A stretch of 64,000 bases of DNA from Rhodococcus rhodochrous. Its GTDB lineage: Bacteria; Actinomycetota; Actinomycetes; Mycobacteriales; Mycobacteriaceae. Each line of letters begins with the position of its first letter. Position 1 is the stretch's first letter. The notes under the pieces were generated by a model. It was not told the DNA's origin and did not search any database. It was given only the letters and a program-made list of their open reading frames with translations. Shown piece after piece: positions 43,179 to 52,861 of this stretch. A program made the position numbers and the translations under genes. The stretch is from positions 2,533,444 through 2,597,443 of the forward strand of contig NZ_LT906450.1 in the NCBI RefSeq assembly GCF_900187265.1, written 5' to 3'.

Positions 43179-43278
43179 GACCTCATTCTTCCGCACCTGC
43201 GGACCTATAAGTGACAGGAACTGGCACCAATGGCTCGTAGCGTAGTTCTTGCCGGATCACGACGACGAGGAGCACCCG

Positions 43279-43827
43279 ATGACCGAGACCACCACCACCC
43301 GGAACGCCACCCCGACCCTCGACCAGGAACGCCGCGATCTGCTGTCGAGCCTCGCCCACGCGCGGCACTTCCTGCGGTTCACGGCCCGCGATCTCACCAC
43401 CGAACAGGCGTCGCAACGAACGACGGTGAGCGCCTTGACGATCGGCGGTCTCATCAAGCACGTCACCGAGGTCGAGCGGGGATGGGCGGATTTCCTCGTG
43501 GTCGGAGCCGACTACATGGAGAAGGATTTCACCGAGTGGACCGAAGAGGATTTCGCCGAACACGACAAGGTCTTCCAGCTGCAGCCCGGTGAGACCCTCG
43601 AAGGAGCGCTGCGCGCCTACGACGAGGTCGCCGCCCGGACCGACGAGCTGGTACGCACGCTGCCGTCGTTGGACGTCGTCCACGAACTTCCCAAGGCACC
43701 GTGGAACACCGAGGACGCCTGGTCGGTGCGTCGCGCGCTGCTGCACATCGTCGCCGAGACGACGCAGCACGCCGGCCACGCCGACATCATCCGCGAGTCC
43801 CTCGACGGATCGAAGTCGATGGGGTGA
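43279..43827 (+). CDS. DinB-family (DUF664-like) protein, probable mycothiol-dependent enzyme
   Basis: 182 residues from the ATG at 43279, GAGGAG upstream. A four-helix DinB bundle with the metal-binding His triad: GGLIKHVTEVERGW, then LLHIVAETTQHAGHADIIRE (two His). This subgroup of actinobacterial proteins is thought to use mycothiol for thiol transfer or detoxification. It is divergent from the WYL regulator, which may control it. Confidence 0.85.
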   Translation: MTETTTTRNATPTLDQERRDLLSSLAHARHFLRFTARDLTTEQASQRTTVSALTIGGLIKHVTEVERGWADFLVVGADYMEKDFTEWTEEDFAEHDKVFQLQPGETLEGALRAYDEVAARTDELVRTLPSLDVVHELPKAPWNTEDAWSVRRALLHIVAETTQHAGHADIIRESLDGSKSMG

Positions 43828-43840
43828 ACCGGAGGTCGCG

Positions 43841-45451
43841 CTAGCGCCGGCCGGTGTCGCGCATCAACTCGGCGAGCTCCGTGCGGTCGGAGACGTCGAG
43901 TTTGGTGCACGCCCGGTAGATGTGCCCCTCGACGGTGCGGACCGACACCACGAGCCGGTCGGCGATCTGCCGGTTGGACAGCCCGGCGGTGACCATGGCG
44001 GCGATCTCCCGTTCCCGGCTGGTCAGGGGGAGCGGGCGAGCCGCCTCGTCCAGCGCCGGCGACGAGGCGTGATCGCATCGCACAGCCAGGGCCGCGGCCG
44101 CGGCGGCGGCTTCGACGGATCGTCGGGTGTCGCCGTGGTCGCGGTAGGCGATGGCGGCGAGGGCGTGGGCATCGGCCGCGTCGGCGAGGGCCCCGAGCGC
44201 CTCGAAGGTTTCCGCGGTCGCGGTCAGTCCCCGGCCGTCCGCCTCCGCGGAAGCAGTGGCGTGGGCGGCCATGGCGGCGACGAGACGTCCGTCGCACTGC
44301 TCGGTCAGTGCCGAGAGTCGTTCCGCGGTGGTGCGATCCCCGAACCGGGTGGCGGTGTGCAAGGCGATCGCCTCGACGGCGAACTGATCGTGTCGTGCCG
44401 AGATCTGCGCCGCCTCCCGGGCCGAGGTGATCGCGTTCGTGGTCTCGCCGCGCGCCGCGGCGAGCCATGCCTCTGCGATCCGGAGTTGCGGCTCGAAGAC
44501 GGCGACGTGCCGGCCGCTGCGCGAGGTCGCCTGGGCCAGAGCGGCATCCGCGTCGTTGACACGCCCGAGTACGGCGTAGCCGTGTGTGAGGGCGAGGTAC
44601 GCCGGCACGTTCCAGGAGACGGTGGCAGCCCGGTCGTCCACCTGGAGCGCGGCGACGGCCTGTTCGAGGCGGTGCACGGCGTGCACGAACCGCCCGCGCG
44701 CGGTGTCGACGACGCCGAGCAGGATGTTCGCCAGGCCCCACGCGAGATACTGGCCTATGGACGTGACGGTCCCGTGGACGTCGGCGGGACCGCGCACTGC
44801 GCTTTCCCGATAGGTCTCGGCCCGACGCTCGGCCTCGTCGAGGCTCCCGGTGAGGAGCAGGGCGAGGACCTCGCCCAGTCCGGCGGGATAACGCAGCAGG
44901 CCGTCGACCTGATCGGCGACCGCTGCGCAGCGCGCCGCCATGGCTGGGACCTCGTGACCACGTCCCATCACCGCGAGGGCCAGTCCGCCGCCGAAGAACG
45001 CCCACTCGACGGCCCAGGGAAGCGCGGTTTCGGTGGCGAGGACGCGATGGGCGAGGGTGAGTGCATCGCGGGGACGCCCTTCGTACACCGCGCATCCGCA
45101 GTCGATCGCGTCGACCACCGACCCCAGATGGGGCCGCGTCACCAATTCGCGGAGGGTCGCGAGCACCTGCTGGGCCTCGGCGGCGTTACCCATCCCCCAG
45201 AACAGATTGGAGATGCGGGTCGCGCCCCATCGCACGAGCTCGCTCTCGTCGAGGGTGCGGGGATCGAACGAGGCGAGCACGGACTCCACCTCACTGATTC
45301 CACCCAGCCACACCAGTGCGCGGGCGAGGAGATCCGCGGCCGAGAACGTCCCCGTGGCATCGAACGCCGCGCGTGCGAAACGTTCGGCGAGCGGTGCGTC
45401 GCCCAGGGCGATCGCATCGTGGGCCGCGGTCTCGAGCAATTCGGGGTCGAC
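43841..45451 (-). pseudogene. LuxR-family (LAL-like) regulator lacking its N-terminal ATPase half
   Basis: The coherent frame begins at about 45451 (VDPELLETAAHDAIAL) and runs 536 codons. It is a TPR-like helical array ending in the LuxR HTH LTSREREIAAMVTAGLSNRQ, IADRLVVSVRTVEGHIYRAC. Intact LAL regulators are about 900 residues with an N-terminal AAA/Walker ATPase, which is missing. Directly upstream, and out of frame, lies an Hsp70-like gene cut in its linker, so a deletion seems to have joined the two. A TTG at 45439 could still start a short regulator; HTH and TPRs are intact. Confidence 0.6.
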
Positions 45452-46385
45452 GGACCGGCTGCGGGGCGAACTGTGCCGTCTCGGTGAGCTCGAGCGGCGC
45501 CGCGAACTCCGCCGTCTCGGCGACCTTCGCGGTGTCCGGGCGGGCGAGGAGCGCCGCGCCTTCCGCTGCGACGAGTTCGGGCTGCGGGGGCACGATCACC
45601 GGAATATCGAGCCACGATTCCATCACGGCGGTGACCAGCGGAATGTTCGCTCCGCCCCCGATGAGCACCGCGGCGTCGGGAGTGCGGCCCGAACGGCGGA
45701 TCACGTCGAGGGTGAGGCGGGCCGAGGCCTTCACGGGTCCGTCGATGAGCGAATCGAAGCTGTCCTGCGAGAGCAGCAGCAGACCGCCCTCGCCGGGCAT
45801 GCACACCGCATCCTTCGAGGACAGCTGTTCCTTCGCGTCGCGGCACCGGGCGGTGAGTGCCCGCTGTGCCGCCATGTCGGCCGGTTCGGTGAAGCGCTGC
45901 AGTTCGACGTGGTGGTCGTAGATCAGGCGGTCGACGAGGTCGCCGCTGATCCCCTCCGAGCGTGCCGTGCTCAACGCGATGCGGGTGCCCCGGTCGACAA
46001 CCGTGACGGTGAGGCCCGAGCTGCCGAGGTCGTAGAACACGAGCGTCTCGTGGTCGCCGAGATCTCCTGTGGTTTCCAGCATTTCGAGCGCCGCGGTCAC
46101 TTCCGGGACGAGCCGGAAGTTGTCGATGTCCAGGCGGCTCATCGCACCCTGGACGAAATCGGCCTGCGTCTCGTTCTGGTAGGCGACGCCGATGGCGCGC
46201 ACCTGCTCGATCTCGTCGGTCTCGGCGAGCATCGTCTCGATGGACTCCGCGGCCAGCTCGGCCGGCCGGTCGAGCAGGGCGGGCATCGAGCGGGATCCGA
46301 AGACGGGGCTGTCGAGGCTCCCGGTGTCACGTCGCGCAAAGCGCACCGCGCTGGCACCGACCGAGACGCCGAGAACTGTAGTCAT
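45452..46385 (-). pseudogene. Hsp70/actin-fold protein, 3' end lost at the LuxR junction
   Basis: From the ATG at 46385 the frame reads MTTVLGVSVGASAVRFARRD, AIGVAYQNETQADFVQGAMS, VFYDLGSSGLTVTVVDRG, RCRDAKEQLSSKDAVCMPGE and DAAVLIGGGANIPLVTAVME. These are the phosphate-1, connect and adenosine motifs of the Hsp70/actin ATPase fold. Related actinobacterial proteins continue with an ETAEFAAP-rich linker and a C-terminal domain. Here the linker appears (AETAEFAAPLELTETAQFAP) and then breaks near 45455; the frame runs on to a stop at 45291 in nonsense. The ATPase lobe itself is complete. Confidence 0.65.
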
Positions 46386-46601
46386 GACGCCGACTATAAC
46401 GGTTCGGTCACGGTCTGCACGCCGGAGGCGGGCGGTGCCCGGATGGCGGCGCGTCTCCGGACGGCAGCCGAGGACGTTCGTCGCGGCCTCTCGCATGTTC
46501 ACCGTCGGCGGCGAAATCCTTGCTGTACAGTCGGCTTCGCGATCGCGGGCAGGATTTTCCGGACGTCCCGATCCCCACTGATATCGAGGAGGTTCGGGCG
46601 G

Positions 46602-47408
46602 ATGAGCGAGCAGAGAGTGCGGATCGAGATCGACGAGTTCGGTGTCGCAACCGTGACCTTGGACCGCGCCGAGAAGCACAACGCGCTCGACCCGGCGATG
46701 TTCGATGCGATCGTCGATGCCACCGAGCAGCTCGCGACCGACCGCACGGTACGCGCCGTCGTGCTCCACGGCGCCGGCAAGAGCTTCTGCTCCGGCCTCG
46801 ACATCACCGGTCTCGGTAACCGCGACGGCAGTGGCCCGCGGGATCTGCTCGCCCGCGCGGACGGGCACATCGCCAATCAGGCCCAACGTGTGGCCTACGG
46901 TTGGTCCCGCGTCCCGGCCCCGGTGATCGCCGCGATCACCGGCAACTGCTTCGGCGGCGGCCTGCAGATCGCGCTCGGCGCCGACATCCGCTTCGCGACG
47001 CCCGACGCGCGGCTGTCGATCATGGAGGTCAAGTGGGGCCTCGTCCCCGACATGGGCATCACCCAGAGCCTGCCGCGACTCGTGGGCCTCGATGTGGCGA
47101 AGGAACTCACCTTCACGGGGCGCATCCTCACGGGCACCGAGGCCGACGCACTCGGTCTCGTCACCCATGTCTCGGACGACCCGCTCGCCGCGGCGCAGGA
47201 ACTGGCCCACGAGATCGCCGGCAAGTCGCCGCACGCCGTGCAGGCGGCCAAGCGCCTGTACGAGGAGACGTGGACCGGCTCCGATCCGGAGTCCGCGCTG
47301 ATGCTCGAGAGCACGCTGCAGGTCGAGCTGATGGGGTCGCCCAATCAGATCGAGGCGGTCACGGCGGGGATGACCGAGCGTGCTCCTGCCTTCGCCGATC
47401 CCGACTGA
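46602..47408 (+). CDS. Enoyl-CoA hydratase/isomerase (crotonase) family protein
   Basis: 268 residues from the ATG at 46602 after GAGGAGG. Crotonase motifs are LDRAEKHNALDPAMFDAIVD, HGAGKSFCSGLDITGLG (oxyanion-hole loop) and AITGNCFGGGLQIALGADIR, SIMEVKWGLVPDMGITQSLP. One Glu lies in MEVKWGLVPD, and Asp appears at the second catalytic site (PDMG), suggesting an isomerase or hydratase of enoyl-CoA. It is divergent from the Hsp70-like remnant. Confidence 0.87.
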   Translation: MSEQRVRIEIDEFGVATVTLDRAEKHNALDPAMFDAIVDATEQLATDRTVRAVVLHGAGKSFCSGLDITGLGNRDGSGPRDLLARADGHIANQAQRVAYGWSRVPAPVIAAITGNCFGGGLQIALGADIRFATPDARLSIMEVKWGLVPDMGITQSLPRLVGLDVAKELTFTGRILTGTEADALGLVTHVSDDPLAAAQELAHEIAGKSPHAVQAAKRLYEETWTGSDPESALMLESTLQVELMGSPNQIEAVTAGMTERAPAFADPD

Positions 47409-47414
47409 CCGGAC

Positions 47415-47618
47415 TCAGATCTCCACGGCGGTCCCGCAGATCCCGCACTGCTCCAACTGTCGGCGGCCCCACCGCGCGACCGGCACGAAGAACAGCGTGA
47501 ACTGCTTGGACTCCCGGATCCGGAGCCACTGCGTCGTGTTGTGGCAGCGCGGACACGTCCGGTTCTGCCCCGGACCGAGGTTCTGTCGCTTGGTGCCGAA
47601 GCCGAAGAGAAGGAACAT
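47415..47618 (-). CDS. Small zinc-ribbon protein
   Basis: 67 residues: MFLLFGFGTKRQN, then NRTCPRCHNTTQWLRIRESK, QFTLFFVPVARWGRRQLEQC, GICGTAVEI. Two knuckles, CPRC and CGIC, form a zinc ribbon separated by a hydrophobic stretch, as in the zinc-ribbon_15 family. It is convergent with the crotonase gene (7-bp gap). The function is unknown. Confidence 0.75.
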   Translation of the reverse strand: MFLLFGFGTKRQNLGPGQNRTCPRCHNTTQWLRIRESKQFTLFFVPVARWGRRQLEQCGICGTAVEI

Positions 47619-47650
47619 CGTCCGAGCATAGAGCGACGACGCGTGGTCCT

Positions 47651-48274
47651 TCAGTGCATGACGGGAAGGATCGTCGGGTCGGCGCGACCCGACGCCGCCT
47701 CGACGAAGGTGAGCGGATCGGGCACCGCGGCGAGGACGTCCCGTGTCCGTTCGAGGGCCATCGACTCGGGCCGTGGTCCGCCGACCGCGTCGATCACGTC
47801 GAGCCAGTGGATGGTGGTCTCCAGGATTGCCATGTCGAGGAACGCGCCGAGCGCGACCGACTCCAGGAACGGGTGTGCGATCACGGACGCACGGCTCAAT
47901 CCGGTGATCCGGTCGAAGGCGGCGGGGAAGTCGGATTCGAAGTGGGTCGCGACTGCCGTGCGCTCGACATCGGCCGCCAGTCGGCGCACCGTCTCGGCCA
48001 TCCGCTCGTGCCTCGGTTCGGCCTCGGCCGGATCGGTGTTGAGCATCCGGAGCATCTCCGCGGCGCTGGTCACCTTCGCCTCACCGTCCTCCGACGGCGC
48101 GGCGAGCATCTCGATCATCACGTCCGGCGTGATGTGCACGTAGACGTCCCGGACCGTCCACCCCGGTAGCCGAGTTTCGGTCGTCCACTGCTCGTCGGAC
48201 AGTTCGGCGGCGCGAGAACCCCACATGCGCCACAGCCGGATCATCAGCGCTCGGTCCTGTTCGAAGTCCGCCAC
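47651..48274 (-). CDS. Maleylpyruvate-isomerase-fold (mycothiol-dependent) protein
   Basis: 207 residues from the GTG at 48274, GGAGG upstream. The N-terminal MDMPI-type pattern reads WGSRAAELSDEQWTTETRLP, GWTVRDVYVHITPDVMIEML, with His in VYVHI, and later LETTIHWLDVIDAVGG. These are DinB-like four-helix bundles using mycothiol; the family includes mycothiol-dependent maleylpyruvate isomerase. The gene lies just downstream of a gas-vesicle protein gene on the same strand, a chance pairing as far as can be seen. Confidence 0.8.
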   Translation of the reverse strand: MADFEQDRALMIRLWRMWGSRAAELSDEQWTTETRLPGWTVRDVYVHITPDVMIEMLAAPSEDGEAKVTSAAEMLRMLNTDPAEAEPRHERMAETVRRLAADVERTAVATHFESDFPAAFDRITGLSRASVIAHPFLESVALGAFLDMAILETTIHWLDVIDAVGGPRPESMALERTRDVLAAVPDPLTFVEAASGRADPTILPVMH

Positions 48275-48296
48275 AACACCTCCCCAGTTCGGATAT

Positions 48297-48716
48297 TCAT
48301 CGCTGCTTCCTCTTGCGTCGCGGAGCTTCCTGTCGCTTCTCCGCCACGTCGTCGAAGAACCCGAGCACCTTCTCGGCCGCGGAGTCGAGGGCGCTGTGGG
48401 TCTTGTACTTGGCAGCGCTCTCCACGGCCTTGCCGCTGACGTCGCCGACGATCTCGGGCACACCTTTCGGCTGGGTCTGCGAGATCTCGAGTCTGTCGAC
48501 GGCCTGGGCGAACCGCAGGTAGGTATCGACGCTTGCGACCACGATGCGGGCGTCGATGGTCACGATCTCGATGCCGACGAGAGAGACGCGTACGAACGCG
48601 TCGATGACGAGACCCTTGTCCAGGATGGTGTCGATGACGTCCGCCAATCCGGACGAATTCGGTCGGGCCATCGTTCCGCCGCCACTCCGGCCGCCGGCGG
48701 GTTCGGTCGATGTCAT
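48297..48716 (-). CDS. Gas vesicle structural protein GvpA/GvpJ-family, orphan
   Basis: 139 residues from the ATG at 48716. The core [58 protein letters not shown] is the GvpA/GvpJ fold. A C-terminal tail follows with [20 protein letters not shown] and a basic end (RRKRKQR), so it is closer to GvpJ/GvpM-type accessory proteins than to GvpA itself. No other gvp gene (F, L, N, K, O) is present in the window. Confidence 0.85.
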   Translation of the reverse strand: MTSTEPAGGRSGGGTMARPNSSGLADVIDTILDKGLVIDAFVRVSLVGIEIVTIDARIVVASVDTYLRFAQAVDRLEISQTQPKGVPEIVGDVSGKAVESAAKYKTHSALDSAAEKVLGFFDDVAEKRQEAPRRKRKQR

Positions 48717-48896
48717 GGTGCTGCTCCTCGTGCGTGAACGGAATTGGCGCACAGCGATTCCGGATCACACGAGTGGATCCGGGCGAGGAGGACGAAGTCT
48801 CCGGGCGACGCGGGCGTCACTTCTCCATCATGACGCCTTCCCGGCGGCGCGACCAGGACCGCGAAGGCATCATGGTTGCAGGAGAAGGGACTGCCG

Positions 48897-49250
48897 GTGG
48901 GAGCTCTGCTGGTCGCGGTGACCGTGATCGCCGTCTTCGTCGTGATCGACCGGGTAGGACTGTGGGCCGAACGGCGAGGGTGGGTGTACTGGCGCAAGCG
49001 CCGGAACGGTCGGGGAGGTGACGCCGGAGGCAGCGTCCTCGGGGTGATGGACGAACTCTTCTCGCCCGGTCGGAGACACACGATCGAGGAGATCGCGAGC
49101 AAGAAGAACGGCCGGATCGACATCGCCGTCGGGGACGACGAATGGGTCGATCTCGACAGCGGCCGGGTGCGTCTGTCGACGACCCGGCCACCGTCCGCCG
49201 TGCGCGAGGAGCGACGCGACGATTCAGAGGCGGGAGAGCCTCACGCGTAG
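48897..49250 (+). CDS. Small membrane-anchored protein of the DUF6191 type
   Basis: 117 residues from the GTG at 48897, with AGGAGAAGGG upstream. The N-terminal membrane helix is VGALLVAVTVIAVFVVIDRV. The conserved block GLWAERRGWVYWRKRR is followed by GVMDELFSPGRRHTIEEIAS. The latter identifies the DUF6191 family of Mycobacteriales. The cytoplasmic C-terminus has an acidic-basic tail. The function is unknown. Confidence 0.75.
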   Translation: MGALLVAVTVIAVFVVIDRVGLWAERRGWVYWRKRRNGRGGDAGGSVLGVMDELFSPGRRHTIEEIASKKNGRIDIAVGDDEWVDLDSGRVRLSTTRPPSAVREERRDDSEAGEPHA

Positions 49251-50630
49251 GCCACGAGGCTTCAACGTGATTGCCTCGTGGACGTCGAGTTCGTAGCCGG
49301 GTTCCGGAGCGAAGTCGTACCGCCGGATCAGCGACGCGAGCGTGAGCACCGCTTCGTGCAGCGCGAACTGCCGACCGATGCACGCGCGGATGCCGGTGCC
49401 CCACGGTTTGAAGATGTGCGCCGGACGCTTCCGCACGGCCTCGGGTTCGAACCGGTCCGGGTCGAACCGCTCGGGGTCGTCGCCCCACAGCGGGTCGCGG
49501 TGCAGCTGCGGCAGCAGCACGAACACCCACGAACCTTTCGGCAGGACACGACCCCCGAGGGTGGTCTCACCGCGCACCTTGCGGAAATAGCCCGGGGCGG
49601 CCGGCCACAATCGCAGCGTCTCGTCCACCACTCGCCGCACATACCGCAGCTTGGCGACCTGCTCATACCCGATCCGGCCGTCGGCACCGACGACCTGGGC
49701 GATCTCGGCCCGCGCCTTCGCCACCACCTCGGGATGTCGGCTCAGGAAGTGGACCGCGAACCCCAGAGTGGCCGCGGTGGTCTCGTTGCCCGCGACCAGG
49801 AAGGTCAGCACCTGATTGCGGATCGATTCGCGATCGAGCTGCTCACCGGTGTCGGGATCGGCGGTGTGCATCATCAGGTCCAGCAGATCGCCGTGCTGCT
49901 CACCGGAGCGCATCCGCTCCTCTACGATGCGATCGACCGTCTCCTGCATCAGCGCGATGTCGCGTTCGTGCTGCTCACGGGCGCTGCGGCCGAACAGGGC
50001 GCGCAGGATCGGGATGTCGTTCGACGAGCGGTTGATGTACTCGAGCGCCCGGCTCATCGCCGCGATGAACGGATCCGGTTCGGTGCGGCCGAACGAGTCG
50101 AAGTCGTAGCTGAAGCCGCACCGGCCGATGACGTCGAAGGTGAGCGACGTCATGCTCTTCGGCACGTCCACATACTCGCCGCCGGCCGCGGCGGCGTCCC
50201 AGCTGTCGACCAGCCGGTCGACGACCGTGAGCATCGAGTCGTGATAGCCGCGCATCGCGGCCTGGCCGAATCCCGGGCCGAGGATGTTGTGGGCTTTGCT
50301 CCAGTTCGGTTCGGAGTTGAACGCGGTGAACAGCCCGTCGCCGGCGATGACACGAAGCTTGCGCAGCGGCTTGCCGAGGAACTTCGCCCACTTCTCCTCG
50401 TCGTTGACCTCGCGCACCAGCTCGGCGCCGGAGACCACGATCAATCGGTGCCGGAGGATCTTGCGTTCGAAGATTCCACCTAGTTCCTGAGCCATCTGCA
50501 TCTCACGCTGAACCGGTTTGGCCACATCGATACTGAGCAGATCACCCACCAGCGGAAGTCTCCATCGCGGCTGTGGAATCGGCTGTGCGCCGGTCGTCCT
50601 GGTGATGCTCGTCGTAGTCGGTGACCCCAT
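49224..50630 (-). CDS. Cytochrome P450 (CYP102 heme-domain-like), no fused reductase
   Basis: 468 residues from the ATG at 50630; an ATG at 50645 is possible. The I-helix motif is TFLVAGNETTAATLGF, the ExxR is DETLRLWPA, and the heme-binding loop is FKPWGTGIRACIGRQFALHE with Cys ligand. Sequence from VPKSMTSLTFDVIGRCGFSY to the heme loop resembles the fatty-acid hydroxylase CYP102 heme domain. CYP102 proteins carry a fused reductase of about 600 residues, which is absent here, so separate redox partners are required. The 3' end overlaps the DUF6191 gene (convergent). Confidence 0.9.
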   Translation of the reverse strand: MGSPTTTSITRTTGAQPIPQPRWRLPLVGDLLSIDVAKPVQREMQMAQELGGIFERKILRHRLIVVSGAELVREVNDEEKWAKFLGKPLRKLRVIAGDGLFTAFNSEPNWSKAHNILGPGFGQAAMRGYHDSMLTVVDRLVDSWDAAAAGGEYVDVPKSMTSLTFDVIGRCGFSYDFDSFGRTEPDPFIAAMSRALEYINRSSNDIPILRALFGRSAREQHERDIALMQETVDRIVEERMRSGEQHGDLLDLMMHTADPDTGEQLDRESIRNQVLTFLVAGNETTAATLGFAVHFLSRHPEVVAKARAEIAQVVGADGRIGYEQVAKLRYVRRVVDETLRLWPAAPGYFRKVRGETTLGGRVLPKGSWVFVLLPQLHRDPLWGDDPERFDPDRFEPEAVRKRPAHIFKPWGTGIRACIGRQFALHEAVLTLASLIRRYDFAPEPGYELDVHEAITLKPRGLRVRLSRL

Positions 50631-50694
50631 CCTGCGAGTGTGCATCAGCCCCGACGGGACGATTCGGGCGGCCTCATCGCGACGCCCGGGTCGA

Positions 50695-51465
50695 TCAGAA
50701 CAATCGCGGAGTCGCGTGCGACCCGTCCCGGACTTCACAGATACGGGCGTGCCAACGGTCGACGAGCCACATCTCGACCATCTCCGGACGCGTGGCAATC
50801 AACGACGCCCACATGTTTAGGAGTTCGACGTACCGGTGATAGCGCCGCAGCGTGAAGTCGGCGACCGACGGATCCTCGAGCCACCCTTCGTGGATGAGCG
50901 TCGACACCGCGTGCTGATCGAGAAGCTGCGCCGGGCCCGCCTCGGTCCGCACCTCGACCGCCCACAGATAGGTCGCCAGCAGCGGTACGCCGACGCCGGG
51001 AGTGTCCGGCCATCCGGACCAGGTCTGCCGCGCGGTGTCGGGTAGAGACTTGGTCTTCGCGCAGTAGTCGAGGACTCCCTTGATCTTGGTGAACCGGTCC
51101 CGGTCCTTCGGGGCGTGTGTGTCGCGGACGTCCGGAAAACGTCGGGCGCCGCGTCGTCGCGGATGCGCGCTGCGCCAGGCTGCGCACAGGAACAACAGCC
51201 CCAGGCCGGCGTGGTCGGCTTCGATCAGTTCACTGTCCGATCGGAGGTCGTTGCGTTGGACGATCGCGTCGCCGTCGTCGATGATCCGTCCGTCGAGATT
51301 CCGTCCCCGGAGGCGGATCTCGTGCCCGGCGCGTTCGAGGTGGCTGTTCCACCATTTCAGGTCGACGGTGACGCCCTCGTCGAGCACCTGCAGGTCGAAC
51401 GAGCGCGCCCGACACCACTCGGAGCATGCTTGCGGAGGCTCGAACCCCTGGTCGTACGGATGCAT
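50695..51465 (-). CDS. Hypothetical protein (unrecognised)
   Basis: 256 residues from the ATG at 51465 (MHPYDQGFEPPQACSEWCRA). No family was recognised. Visible features are a Cys pair near the N-terminus (CSEWC), a WWNSHLERAGHEIRLRGRNL strand-like part, a FTKIKGVLDYCAK segment, and a Trp-rich helical C-terminus (HRYVELLNMWASLIATRPEM). Codon use is like the neighbours. It is followed by the P450 gene on the same strand with a 64-bp gap; coregulation is possible. Confidence 0.6.
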   Translation of the reverse strand: MHPYDQGFEPPQACSEWCRARSFDLQVLDEGVTVDLKWWNSHLERAGHEIRLRGRNLDGRIIDDGDAIVQRNDLRSDSELIEADHAGLGLLFLCAAWRSAHPRRRGARRFPDVRDTHAPKDRDRFTKIKGVLDYCAKTKSLPDTARQTWSGWPDTPGVGVPLLATYLWAVEVRTEAGPAQLLDQHAVSTLIHEGWLEDPSVADFTLRRYHRYVELLNMWASLIATRPEMVEMWLVDRWHARICEVRDGSHATPRLF

Positions 51466-51627
51466 TCTGTGGACATTGCCACGAGTGACCGGCGATTCCG
51501 GGGCAGGACACGCGCTGACTGTCGACATGTTGCCGTGTCGTCACACGAGGTGAGCGCTGGTCGGATCCGGTGCTGACGGATCACCCGAGCCGAAACGGGA
51601 GGAGGGCATGGCGACGGGCAACGAGGG

Positions 51628-52818
51628 TCATTTCAGGTCGATCCCCACCCTCTCGGACATCACCCTGATCATGTGCTGCACGCCTATCTCGTTGCGCCCG
51701 ATGAGCATGTGCTCATGTTGGCCGCGGCGCACTCCTTCGCCGCACTGGGGGAGCATCGCGAAGTCCTCATCCCTTACGGCAGCATGAACCTGCGCGAAAA
51801 TGCCGGAGTACAGCTCCACCTGCTCCGGACTCTCCGCGGGGTACTTCGCCATCCAACTGTGCCGCACGACGCAGGTGGTGGCCGACCTGCCGGGCAAGAT
51901 GTCGATGACCTCCACCCCCACAGGACTGTTGGCCAGAATCAGGTTGGGATAGACCCAATAGATGATGCCCATGTGCGCGATCGGGTCATCCCAGGTGTCG
52001 TCCTGCTCCTTGCCCTCGAGGTCCCGAACCCAATTGAACGGGAAGCCGATCCGGTGATGCGGACCGAACTCGTCGTACACATGGGTATTCGCGATGGTGT
52101 TCTGTCCGATGACGCTGTCCCCGTGAACGAACGGAAAATGATAGCCCTCGGCGAATGCTTCGAGTGCACCCTTCCAGCTGACGTCCGCTTCCAGGTATCG
52201 CTCGTCGTGATACTGAAAATTCCGGTAGTCCCACCGTGCAAGCTCGTTGCCGAATTCACCCAGATGAGAGTCCAGATCCAGTGGTACATCAGCGTCGAGG
52301 ACACCCCAGACGAACCCGTGACGCTCCTCGCTGGGTAGTTCCACGAGGCCGTAGTCGTTCCGATCGATGTCGTCGAACCCCGCCTTGCCGGGGACTCCCC
52401 GAAGTCTTCCCTTGTTGTCGTAGACCCATGCGTGGTACGGACACGTGAACCGGCGACTGTTCCCGGCCCCGCACGCCGGCATTGCTCCGCGATGGCGGCA
52501 GTAGTTCAAGAAGACATGAGCCTGCCCGTCATGGTCACGGGTGATCAGCAACGAGTCGTCGAGCACCGTGCGTACCACGTAGTCGTCGTTGTTCGGGATC
52601 TGCGCCGACGCCGACAACGGCAGAGGTGTCTCCCTCAGGAGTCGAGTGCGTTCGAACTCCGCAAACTTGTCGTCTCGGTAGTACGCCAGCGGCACACGGA
52701 GTGTCGACTCGGCCATGTCCGTGGTGTCGGACAGCGCCAGATTCAGGGCCCTTCGGGTGAGTTCGGCCCCGTAGGGGCTGGTGGTCGGTGCTGGGGTCGC
52801 ATTCTCGACGGTGGCCAT
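51628..52818 (-). CDS. Rieske non-heme iron oxygenase, large (alpha) subunit
   Basis: 396 residues from the ATG at 52818 after AAAGGA. The Rieske [2Fe-2S] site is NYCRHRGAMPAC then RRFTCPYHAWVYD (C-x-H ... C-x2-H). The mononuclear iron site is ALEAFAEGYHFPFVHGDS with the two His of the facial triad; a partner Asp is expected further on. It is a ring-hydroxylating or related oxygenase; no beta subunit, ferredoxin or reductase is adjacent, so it relies on partners elsewhere. A frameshifted TetR gene is divergent, with a 14-bp palindrome between. Confidence 0.9.
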   Translation of the reverse strand: MATVENATPAPTTSPYGAELTRRALNLALSDTTDMAESTLRVPLAYYRDDKFAEFERTRLLRETPLPLSASAQIPNNDDYVVRTVLDDSLLITRDHDGQAHVFLNYCRHRGAMPACGAGNSRRFTCPYHAWVYDNKGRLRGVPGKAGFDDIDRNDYGLVELPSEERHGFVWGVLDADVPLDLDSHLGEFGNELARWDYRNFQYHDERYLEADVSWKGALEAFAEGYHFPFVHGDSVIGQNTIANTHVYDEFGPHHRIGFPFNWVRDLEGKEQDDTWDDPIAHMGIIYWVYPNLILANSPVGVEVIDILPGRSATTCVVRHSWMAKYPAESPEQVELYSGIFAQVHAAVRDEDFAMLPQCGEGVRRGQHEHMLIGRNEIGVQHMIRVMSERVGIDLK

Positions 52819-52861
52819 GCCAGGTCCTTTCGCTACCGATGTCAGCAAGGGTGACAGTACA

